Source: Candidatus Omnitrophota bacterium
GTDB taxonomy: Bacteria; Omnitrophota; Gorgyraeia; Gygaellales; Profunditerraquicolaceae
Assembly: GCA_023818655.1 (NCBI GenBank)
Contig: JAMWCI010000005.1
Location: 1 to 38,657, forward strand
DNA: 38,657 nt
Direction: 5' to 3'
Translations under genes and position numbers: made by a program
Shown: positions 1 through 7,866 of the stretch, in pieces
Layout of the letters: the number at the start of each line of letters is the position of its first letter
How positions within the stretch are numbered: the first letter of the stretch is position 1
The notes under the pieces: generated by a model
The model's input: only the letters and a program-made list of their open reading frames with translations
What the model was told of the DNA's origin: nothing
The model's database searches: none

Positions 1-1184
1 CCGTATGCCACTCCCACTCCCAGCACAAGCCCGACCATACTCCCGCTTAATTCCCGACTTATCCGCCTTATTGCCTTGGTATACTCGGCCTGCGGATTAT
101 CCAACAGAATTCTGTCTGTCGAGGTGTCTTCTATCTTGGGAAGAGTGGCAGACACCGGACGTTGCAAAATAGATACCTGTTCGGCATAAGAAAGCCGGGC
201 AAACTTGTATTCATTGATAATAATCTTTATTTTTTCTTCGGGGAAATTGAAAGTGGTCTTCAGATTATGGATTAGGTCTCGGGTACGCAGGAGATCTCCA
301 CGCTCTGGGCTAGAAAGGATATGCACGAGGTCCGATTGATTGAGGATATCACAAACAGAATTATCCATTGCCGAAGGCATATCAAGGATAAGGTAGTGGT
401 AATCATTGACAAGTAAGGTTAAAACAGCTACCAGCATCTTCATACACCTTTGTTCATCGGGACGATAATAAAAACAAATAAGGTCAACATCGAAGTTGCT
501 CTTTAAGATAAAATCCTTTGCGCAAGAGACATTCTCAGTAGACGCGCCGGATGATAAATCAAAAATCCTGTAATTTCCAATTTCTAATCTCTGCGGCAGG
601 GTATGGGTATTACCGACGGGCAGTATATCCAAAACTACCACTGACTTGTGCGTTTCCTTCTTTAAACTCAAGGCCAGATTAAGCGCATAGATGGTTTTCC
701 CTGAACGGGAGGATGAACTGAATACCGAGATAACCGTGCTCTCAAAGATGGTCTTCTGATGCACATCCTTTCTCTTTAGTCGGCGGGACAAGGTACGGCT
801 TAAATCTATTGCCAGGGTTGGTATTTTCTTCAGGATAAAATCAAAATCCTTCCTGTCAATAACCAGAAGCATAGAGTCATTTATGGCTTGGGCACTAACC
901 GAATGGGGCTCATTGGTCAATAGCGAAATTATGCCAAAATATTTTCCGCGATGCAGATACTCCAACACCATTCTATTCCCAGATTGGTCTTGGGTAAAAA
1001 TGACCACCCGACCAAGCACAACGCAGTATAAACCGCTTGCTTGCGAACCCTCCTGATAGATGATATCTCCCTTTTTATACTCAACAATATTAGACCTGCG
1101 CTTTATAATCTCGCGTTGACGGACAGATAAGCCGGAGAAAAGAGGGATTTCTTTCAATATTAAATCGCTATCAAGAAAACTCAT
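1..1184 (-). CDS. Partial multidomain protein: cyclic nucleotide-binding domain, MinD/ParA-like P-loop domain, start of a patatin-like phospholipase domain (cut by window edge)
   Basis: Own translation from ATG at 1184: MSFLDSDLILKEIPLFSGLSVRQREIIKRRSNIVEYKKGDIIYQEGSQASGLYCVVLGRVVIFTQDQ... (cNMP fold), ...VISVFSSSSRSGKTIYALNLALSL... (P-loop), ...SGSMVGLVLGVGVAYG at the window edge (patatin-like glycine-rich start). Not in the ORF track because it is open at the edge. ATGA overlap with the GH1 stop. Confidence 0.8.
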   Translation of the reverse strand, partial: MSFLDSDLILKEIPLFSGLSVRQREIIKRRSNIVEYKKGDIIYQEGSQASGLYCVVLGRVVIFTQDQSGNRMVLEYLHRGKYFGIISLLTNEPHSVSAQAINDSMLLVIDRKDFDFILKKIPTLAIDLSRTLSRRLKRKDVHQKTIFESTVISVFSSSSRSGKTIYALNLALSLKKETHKSVVVLDILPVGNTHTLPQRLEIGNYRIFDLSSGASTENVSCAKDFILKSNFDVDLICFYYRPDEQRCMKMLVAVLTLLVNDYHYLILDMPSAMDNSVCDILNQSDLVHILSSPERGDLLRTRDLIHNLKTTFNFPEEKIKIIINEYKFARLSYAEQVSILQRPVSATLPKIEDTSTDRILLDNPQAEYTKAIRRISRELSGSMVGLVLGVGVAY

Positions 1185-2394
1185 CTCTTAAGTACGCCTG
1201 TTTGGCATACCCGGGAAAATTTCCTTGCGCTCTCCCGGATATTGCGCTTGAAAGTGTCATAATCCACTTCCACAAGGCCAAAACGAGGACTGAAACCTTT
1301 ATCCCACTCAAAATTATCTAACAGTGACCAGTAAAGGTATCCGGTAATCACTGCTCCGTTCTGCATAGCCCTGAAGATACTCTCAAGATGACCTGCAATA
1401 TATTCCCAACGCAAGGTATCGTCATCTGTGCAGATACCATTCTCAGTAATCATTATGGGTAAATTATATCTTTTAAGTTGCATCAGTAGGTCGTAAAGGC
1501 CTTGGGGATATATCTCCCATCCCAAAGAGTTCTTTGGCAGGAAATAGTGATTCTCCCGACAGACGCCAAAACAAATCTCTTCTATAGTCCATCGTTTCAG
1601 GTCTATAAGGTTCCGGCTGTTATGCCGATAAAATCAAGCGCGTGTTTGCGCGCCAGTCTTTCAATAAAATACAGGTTATGGAGTTTATTCCTTAGATAAT
1701 AGGCAAGTCTATTTCTAAAATTAAGATTACAGGGGACAAATGCCTGCAGATGATGGGCAATGCTTATTTCCGGAGGAGTAAGGTTCTTTTCTTGGTATAT
1801 ACTGTGGATAAGCGAATAAGCATTTATATGGACTTGCGCAAAATTGTTAATTACGGATATTGCCTTTAACACAGATTTTTCCTGCGGGGGCCAATAGCCG
1901 AATATATAAGAATAGTAGGCATAAATTGTGGGCTCGTTTATGGTTATCCAGAAATGCACATCCTCCGCAAGAGCGCTGACTATCTTTGCGCAGTAACGCA
2001 GGAAATATTTCCTGCAGGATGCATTTGACCAACCATAATTTCTGGTAAACCAGATAGGACTAGTAAAATGATGCAGGGTAACTATAGGTTCTAAGCCACG
2101 TTCCCGGAGAGCCAGGATAACCTTGCGGTAATGACCAATCTCTTCCTTTGAGAACTTTCCTTCTTCAGGTTCAATGCGACCCCACTCCACAGAGAGACGG
2201 TGGGCGTTATGAGACAAACTCTTGGCTATATCAAAATCCTCGGTGAAAAGCTCGTAACTTCCGCAGGCAGAAGCAGAGGCGTACTTTATTTTGCCAAGCA
2301 TCTCCCACTCCCACCAGTCGCTATTTTTATTGTTGCCCTCAATCTGATAAGCAGAGGTAGATGCACCCCAGAGAAAATCTTTGGGAAATTCCAT
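1181..2394 (-). pseudogene. GH1 beta-glucosidase-like glycosidase, frameshifted (two ORF pieces 1603..2394 and 1181..1525 joined by a readable third frame)
   Basis: N-part MEFPKDFLWGASTSAYQIEG...TINEPT (acid/base motif); C-part ...PIMITENGICTDDD...GYLYWSLLDNFEWDKGFSPRFGLVEVD (nucleophile ITENG). Frame changes at GGCATAACAGCC, where a GH1 protein would read GINYYSRNL. Confidence 0.85.
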
Positions 2395-2424
2395 GGTCTC
2401 TATTATACACTACAAAATAAAAAA

Positions 2425-2490
2425 TCCCAACATTTTGTTGCCATCAGATAATTCCGGGCAACATCTTCCTTTACAGGAAGATTGTTGGGA
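2425..2490 (-). terminator. Three-way-junction intrinsic terminator candidate
   Basis: On the minus strand TCCCAACA pairs with TGTTGGGA (2483-2490/2425-2432). It encloses perfect hairpin ATCTTCCT-GTAA-AGGAAGAT (2463-2482) and stem GTTGCC/GGCAAC (2457-2462/2437-2442). Followed by TTTTTTATTTT. Confidence 0.65.
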
Positions 2491-2502
2491 CAAAAAAGAA
2501 AA

Positions 2503-2643
2503 GCCGATAAAGGGAGGTATTTCGCATACCTTTACCCTCTTACGGCAGCCCAGCCACCATATACATCCTGCCACCATAGCGTCGGATGCCGTTAGGTCTG
2601 TGGCTTTGCGCCCCTCGCTTTCGCGAGGTTTACCTTTATCGGC
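2503..2643 (-). promoter_or_regulatory. Cyclic di-GMP-I (GEMM-I) riboswitch
   Basis: Minus strand: GCCGATAAAGGTAAACCTCGCGAAAGCGAGGGGCGCAAAGCCAC...GGTGGCTGGGCTGCCG...CCTTTATCGGC. Contains the AAACC-(GAAA-capped stem)-GG(G)CGCAAAGCC signature, a receptor-like GGCTGGG...GCCG arm and a perfect 11-bp closing stem (GCCGATAAAGG/CCTTTATCGGC). Confidence 0.88.
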
Positions 2644-2685
2644 TAAATAAAATATAACATAAAAAAGCTAAGATTTCAACCCCGG

Positions 2686-3162
2686 TTAATTCTTTTTGGA
2701 CGGTTTAATCGGTGCATCTTTAACAGACGCGGGAGCGGGCGTATTGAGATATACACTTAATACAGCCCATGTCTTTGGTCCTACCTTGCCGTCTGCCTGC
2801 AGATTGTTTGCGCTCTGAAAATCTTCTATGGCTTTTTTGGTTAACGGTCCGATTTTTCCATCAATAGGTCCTGAATAATAGCCGGCATTCTGCAAGGCCT
2901 GTTGAATCTCTCTCTCGGAAGGTTTGTTGAAAGCGGCTTGCGGCTGAGCTGCGGGTAGAGCTACCTGAGGCTGCGCACCTTTCGCCTTCTGGACATCTGC
3001 AGTTTTTTGCGGGAGCGTAACCGGCGCAGTGGCGCTGATGCTGCTTATTGCCTCAATAGACATAGGCTCCTGCATCTCTTCCATGACTGTTTCCTTCTTG
3101 CCGCAACCAGATAGCGCAATTAAAAATATAAACGCAACAAAAAGCCAGCCGTATATCTTCAT
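2686..3162 (-). CDS. Lipoprotein with peptidoglycan-binding (PG_binding_1-type) domain
   Basis: Start at MKIYGWLFVAFIFLIALSGCGKKE (lipobox LSGC) after GGAGAGAGGT SD; C-terminal REIQQALQNAGYYSGPIDGKIGPLTKKAIEDFQSANNLQADGKVGPKTWAVL. Confidence 0.88.
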   Translation of the reverse strand: MKIYGWLFVAFIFLIALSGCGKKETVMEEMQEPMSIEAISSISATAPVTLPQKTADVQKAKGAQPQVALPAAQPQAAFNKPSEREIQQALQNAGYYSGPIDGKIGPLTKKAIEDFQSANNLQADGKVGPKTWAVLSVYLNTPAPASVKDAPIKPSKKN

Positions 3163-3240
3163 ACCTCTCTCCTTTCTTGTTTTTCTTTTAATCATAGCGA
3201 AGCACTTAAAGAAATCAATAAAAAAGTTGGCGACATCTTT

Positions 3241-3852
3241 TTAAGACTTGATTACCGCCTGACGGCGACAACGGGGACAAAGGATTTTGATACGGTCTGA
3301 CCGAAGAAAATCCCCTTCTTTGCGCCGAGAAATATTTTCTTTTAAGGCAAGCCCGAACGACTTCAAATAAAAGAGCATAAGCGATGCGTTGCTAAAGGTT
3401 AGCGGTCCCAGTCTTTTGGCTACCCAGGTATACTGAGCAGAAGGAACAATCGGCTGAGCGCAGCAATCACAAAGCACAAAATCCTTCTCCACTCCGTCTT
3501 TTAATTGTTGTCTGTTTTCGGTAGTGGCAAAAGCAAACTCCTGCGAAAGGATTATCCCTTTCCCGGTAAGGCAGTTCGCTTGGCATTGCCCGCAGAAGAT
3601 GCAAATATCCCAATGAATAGTTAATTTCCTTTTTGCCTGGCCGTCCTGAATAATATCCTCAACCTCTATCGCCTTTGCAGGACAAACCTGAGCACAGGCA
3701 GCACATCCGGTGCAATCTTCTTCATGAAAATATGGCCTGCCGCGGAAACGTTCATAGGGCTGATGCGGTTGGCAAGGAAACTTAGAGGTATAAGGACCTT
3801 TCAGCAGAGCCTTTATCGCTTCTTTTAATTCTCTTAATTTTGGGTATCTCAT
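3241..3852 (-). CDS. NuoI/MbhN-like 4Fe-4S ferredoxin subunit of membrane-bound hydrogenase
   Basis: CTGCAACAQVCPAKAIEV and CIFCGQCQANC motifs; last gene of the Mrp-hydrogenase run. Confidence 0.85.
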   Translation of the reverse strand: MRYPKLRELKEAIKALLKGPYTSKFPCQPHQPYERFRGRPYFHEEDCTGCAACAQVCPAKAIEVEDIIQDGQAKRKLTIHWDICIFCGQCQANCLTGKGIILSQEFAFATTENRQQLKDGVEKDFVLCDCCAQPIVPSAQYTWVAKRLGPLTFSNASLMLFYLKSFGLALKENISRRKEGDFLRSDRIKILCPRCRRQAVIKS

Positions 3853-3868
3853 TTATCCGTTTGATGCG

Positions 3869-4195
3869 CTATTTTTTGTCCTCGGCATACTTGTCACAGA
3901 CTGACTTGTCGCACAATTTCACCCCTGATTTATGCGCGCCTCTTGCTAAGGCATGGGCAGCTACAGGAGAGGTAAGCAGCAAAAATACAATCGTAAGTAG
4001 CGCTTTTATACCGGTGGCGCAAAACCCTTTCAAAATAAATGTGCCGAAAAGTATACCGCAGGTGCCCAAGGTAACGCATTTGGTTGTCGCCTGGAGGCGA
4101 TTATAGACATCCGGCAACCGGATCAGGCCAATGCAACCAAATATATCAAATCCTAATCCCACAACAATAAAAAGTGTTCCTATGGCCTCACTCAT
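3869..4195 (-). CDS. MrpG/MnhG-like (MbhC) antiporter subunit
   Basis: MSEAIGTLFIVVGLGFDIFGCIGLIRLPDVYNRLQATTKCVTLG, typical MrpG; operon position. Confidence 0.88.
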   Translation of the reverse strand: MSEAIGTLFIVVGLGFDIFGCIGLIRLPDVYNRLQATTKCVTLGTCGILFGTFILKGFCATGIKALLTIVFLLLTSPVAAHALARGAHKSGVKLCDKSVCDKYAEDKK

Positions 4196-4547
4196 CAAAC
4201 CCTCTTCCCTCCAAATACTTTGCCAATGCCAAGGCTCCGATAAAACTTTGCAAACCCCAGGCAATAGCGACATCCAGATACCAGTCCCTGCCTGTAGGTA
4301 TGCTTAAAATCGCGCAAAATCCCACAATCAGTATTCCTAGGGTATCAATTGCCACTGCCCGGTCAGCGGCGGTTGGTCCAAGCATTACCCTGATTAGACA
4401 CAAAGAAAAACAGAGCATCAGCACAAAAAAACAGCGGGACAAAAAGGGCGATTGCCACCCCAGTAAAGACGGTATGGGATAAATCCCGATAAAAAATATT
4501 GCGGCCAATATAAAAATAAGACCTATAAAATAACGGAGTTTCTGCAT
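4188..4547 (-). CDS. MrpF/MnhF-like (MbhB) antiporter subunit
   Basis: CLIRVMLGPTAADRAVAIDTLGILIVGFCA, typical MrpF. Confidence 0.88.
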   Translation of the reverse strand: MQKLRYFIGLIFILAAIFFIGIYPIPSLLGWQSPFLSRCFFVLMLCFSLCLIRVMLGPTAADRAVAIDTLGILIVGFCAILSIPTGRDWYLDVAIAWGLQSFIGALALAKYLEGRGFDE

Positions 4548-4557
4548 AGGGATTTAA

Positions 4558-5052
4558 TTAATCAAAAATCTTCCTTAATATATTCTCGAATTTCTTAACA
4601 ATTAACTGTGTGGCCTTTTCTGTATCTTGACTCTGGACATAAATCCAGTGTATATAAAGAATACCCTCCTTGGGGTCGATATCCACACAGAATGTGCCCG
4701 GGGTAAGGGTTATAGAATTAGCCAGAAAAGTAAGTGCGGTGTCAGACTTGAGCGTGGTTTTAACCCTGACAATACCCGGATTAATGGGAAGAGACGGATT
4801 CAACACCCTCAAGGCAACATCGATATTTGCCTTTAGGCATTCCCAGAGAAACATCGGCACATAATAACAGAACCAGACATATCTAGTTATCTGCCTAAGA
4901 CGGTGGATTCTCTGGGAAAAAAGGTCGCCGGTGACAAAGGTTACAAATCCGGCCACAGGCAACCCGATCAAGACATGCTGCAAATCTACCGGCCAACCCA
5001 GAAGTAGCCAGATTAAATAACCTATAATAAATAATACCATCCTGCTTTTCAT
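4558..5052 (-). CDS. MrpE/MnhE-like (MbhA) antiporter subunit
   Basis: Likely start MKSRMVLFIIGYLIWLLLGWPVD; LTPGTFCVDIDPKEGILYIHWI is MrpE-typical. ORF-track start lies inside the upstream gene. Confidence 0.87.
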   Translation of the reverse strand: MKSRMVLFIIGYLIWLLLGWPVDLQHVLIGLPVAGFVTFVTGDLFSQRIHRLRQITRYVWFCYYVPMFLWECLKANIDVALRVLNPSLPINPGIVRVKTTLKSDTALTFLANSITLTPGTFCVDIDPKEGILYIHWIYVQSQDTEKATQLIVKKFENILRKIFD

Positions 5053-6557
5053 CTTAAAGCCGCCTCTATAACATCCTTGGCATAAGCAGTACCTTTTAAC
5101 AAAACATCTGCCGCATCGCCCATAAAACTCTGCAAGGAAGTCAGGAGCAATAACCCTCCCAATAAACAGACAATAGCTAAACAGACGGTGGAGATTACCA
5201 TTGACCAAGGCGCCTCTTTAACCTCTTTAAATTTATCTTTCAACTCGCCAGAGAACAAAAATTTCTGCACTTTCGTAAAAGACGCCAGGGTCAGGATGCT
5301 GGCGATAATCGCGCAAGAGGCATAGCCAAAATAACCTTTCTGGACACAGGCGAATATAATCAGAAGCTTGCTAAAGAAGCCATTAAATGGCGGTATTCCG
5401 GCGATGGACATAGAAGCTATAAGGTTAGTCTTTGCGGTTATCGGCATAACCTTGGCCAATCCCCCTGTTTCTCTCAAGTCCCTGGTATCTAAGGCATAAT
5501 CTATGGAGCCGGAATTCAAAAAAAGCAATGACTTAAACACAGAGTGGTTAAAAAGATGGAAGAGGCCGCCTAATATACCTAAAGGCGTGCCTAAACCAAT
5601 ACCTAAAACCACATATCCTATCTGGCTAATGGAATGATACGCTAAGAGTCTTTTTAGATCCCACTGTGATAAAGCCAATATCACCCCTACCAACATCGAA
5701 AGGGCGCCCAGAAACATTAATACCGAAAGGTAGTTCTGTGTTGAGCCAATTATATTAAAGAAAACCCTCGCCAAGGCATAAATGCCCAAAGTCTTAATCA
5801 GGATACCGGAAAGCATGGCAGAGATAGATGCAGGCGCAGAAGGGTGTGCATCCGGTAACCATGCGTGAAAAGGAACCAGGGCCGCCTTCAATCCAAACCC
5901 CATCAAAAACAAGACCCCTACAAAGTGCACGAGATAGGCATTCTGTTTAAAACTTAACACCCTGGCCATATCCGCCATGTTCAGGGTTGAAGTGAATCCA
6001 TAGAGAAAAGCTATGCCAATAAAGATAAAGCTTGAGGCCACCGAACCCATAATCGCATATTTAAAGGATGCCTCCAGTTCTTCTGCCTCTGTGCCAAATG
6101 CCACTAAGGCATAGCTGGCAATAGAGGCAATTTCCAGGAAGACAAAGAGGTTGAATAAATCTCCGGTGATAATTACGCCGTTCATACCACAGAGCATTAA
6201 AGAAAAGAGGGTAAAAAATTTCGGTTTATCGGTATATTTATTCATATACTTTAGCGAATAAACAGCTACGCAAAAAGTAACGAGGTTTACCGTGACCAGC
6301 ATAAAAGAACTCAGACCGTCCAGAACCATAGCGATACCAAAAGGAGGAACCCATCCGCCTACTTTATAAACCAGGATTTTGTCTGTTAGTGAATTAAGCA
6401 ATATCCGGGCATGCAGGGATAAATATAAAAGCATGGCGCAACTAAGAAAGACAGCAAACTCCGAAAACCTTTTGACTAATCTCCCTAACAACGGAATCAA
6501 AAACGCCGCAGTCAAGGGTATAATTACAAATAAAGGTATAATATTTACTGTCTTCAT
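5049..6557 (-). CDS. MrpD/NuoN-like (MbhH) proton/sodium-translocating subunit
   Basis: Multi-TM protein with GLKAALVPFHAWLPDAHPSAPASISAMLSGILIKTLGIYAL and LAYHSISQIGYVVLGIGLG. Confidence 0.92.
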   Translation of the reverse strand: MKTVNIIPLFVIIPLTAAFLIPLLGRLVKRFSEFAVFLSCAMLLYLSLHARILLNSLTDKILVYKVGGWVPPFGIAMVLDGLSSFMLVTVNLVTFCVAVYSLKYMNKYTDKPKFFTLFSLMLCGMNGVIITGDLFNLFVFLEIASIASYALVAFGTEAEELEASFKYAIMGSVASSFIFIGIAFLYGFTSTLNMADMARVLSFKQNAYLVHFVGVLFLMGFGLKAALVPFHAWLPDAHPSAPASISAMLSGILIKTLGIYALARVFFNIIGSTQNYLSVLMFLGALSMLVGVILALSQWDLKRLLAYHSISQIGYVVLGIGLGTPLGILGGLFHLFNHSVFKSLLFLNSGSIDYALDTRDLRETGGLAKVMPITAKTNLIASMSIAGIPPFNGFFSKLLIIFACVQKGYFGYASCAIIASILTLASFTKVQKFLFSGELKDKFKEVKEAPWSMVISTVCLAIVCLLGGLLLLTSLQSFMGDAADVLLKGTAYAKDVIEAALR

Positions 6558-6896
6558 TTAACCTTTCAGCTTTTTTATCTTGGTGATATCAAAGGTGCCG
6601 TATTTCTCGTAAATCCTAATGGCGATAGAGATAACCAAAGCCATAACCCCTAAACCGATGACAATAGAAGTAAGCACCAGCGCCTGCGGCAGAGGATCTA
6701 CCATAGTCAGGATTGCCTGATCCTGCGCATCTATAGGGGCCCTGCCCTGGAAACGGTAGCCTAACAAGACAAAAAATAAATTCATCGAATATTCTATAAT
6801 ACCTAAGCCGATAATTATCTTTACAAGATTGCGTTTGCGTAAAACGCCGTACAGACCGATACTAAATAAGACTATGCACAAGAGATAAAGAATCAT
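6558..6896 (-). CDS. MrpC/NuoK-like (MbhG) subunit
   Basis: LLCIVLFSIGLYGVLRKRNLVKIIIGLGIIEYSMNLFFV...DPLPQALVLTSIVIGLG. Confidence 0.92.
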   Translation of the reverse strand: MILYLLCIVLFSIGLYGVLRKRNLVKIIIGLGIIEYSMNLFFVLLGYRFQGRAPIDAQDQAILTMVDPLPQALVLTSIVIGLGVMALVISIAIRIYEKYGTFDITKIKKLKG

Positions 6897-7342
6897 TTTT
6901 CCTTTTTCGCCTTTTCTAACAGCACTAGCGCCAGAAAAATAGCAAAGAGGCCTAAGCCGACCTTTATCCCAATAGAGATATTGCTTAAAGGAATGGTGCC
7001 GGCGCTAAACAGCTTAAATGGCGTTCCTTTGCTTAAAATATTCAAGAAAAATGAGCCACCCAAGAATCCCAGAAGCGCAATCGATAAAAACATAATTGCG
7101 CCCAGACTCTCCAGATTAGAAGCGAGGTTCTTGGAGATTTTGCTTACCGCCACATCCTTGCCAAAAGCAAGCATAAGATGAACAAACGACAAAGCCACAA
7201 TTACCCCTCCGGCAAAACCTCCTCCGGGAGACAGGTGTCCGTGTAAAACAATATAGATGCCAAAAAGCAAGATTAATCCTACTGTAAGGCGGGTAATGGT
7301 CTTCACAATCAAGGTCATTCCGGTTTTGGAATCAGTAGTCAT
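6893..7342 (-). CDS. MrpB/MnhB-like (MbhF) subunit
   Basis: GIYIVLHGHLSPGGGFAGGVIVALSF signature. Confidence 0.92.
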   Translation of the reverse strand: MTTDSKTGMTLIVKTITRLTVGLILLFGIYIVLHGHLSPGGGFAGGVIVALSFVHLMLAFGKDVAVSKISKNLASNLESLGAIMFLSIALLGFLGGSFFLNILSKGTPFKLFSAGTIPLSNISIGIKVGLGLFAIFLALVLLEKAKKEK

Positions 7343-7343
7343 C

Positions 7344-7865
7344 TTATTTTTTCTTAATCCTTCCGGGGCGACGTAAAACCGTCATAATTCCAATCACCGA
7401 GGTAAATAAAACCGTGGCCTCCCCCAGCGTGTCATAAGCGCGGAAGTCCAAGATAATCGCGGTCACTAAATTAACTGCCCCTGTCCTGCCTTCGCCTTCC
7501 TGCAGGTATTTTTTAACTACCGCCATTATCGGTTCGCCAAAACGCGGTAATTCTCTAAGCGCAAGCCAGGCAAAAAACAAAAACAGACAGATAAAAGCCA
7601 ATGTAGAAATGGTATTAAAGACCCAGCGGCCCTCTATAACCAAAGGCAGGTCCCGTTTAATCGTAGCGCGGATTAAGATAATCAGACATAAAATCTCAAC
7701 TACCAATTGGGTAATGGCCAAGTCCGGCGCCTTAAGGATTAAAAAGGCCAGACACAAAGCAAAACCCACCGCACCTACCGCAATCACACTGGAAAGCAAA
7801 TCCTTAACCTCAATGGCTATAATTGCGGCAAAGATCATAAACAACAAAAGGATATGCAGCTCCAT
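7344..7865 (-). CDS. MrpA C-terminal-like (fused MbhD/MbhE) subunit
   Basis: AVGFALCLAFLILKAPDLAITQLVVE and NLVTAIILDFRAYDTLGEATVLFTSVIGI. Confidence 0.9.
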   Translation of the reverse strand: MELHILLLFMIFAAIIAIEVKDLLSSVIAVGAVGFALCLAFLILKAPDLAITQLVVEILCLIILIRATIKRDLPLVIEGRWVFNTISTLAFICLFLFFAWLALRELPRFGEPIMAVVKKYLQEGEGRTGAVNLVTAIILDFRAYDTLGEATVLFTSVIGIMTVLRRPGRIKKK

Positions 7866-7866
7866 A

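Noticed and set aside
2381-2650. Plus-strand 89-aa ORF across the riboswitch region
   Set aside because: It is the antisense of the GEMM-I aptamer and terminator; no protein similarity is apparent.
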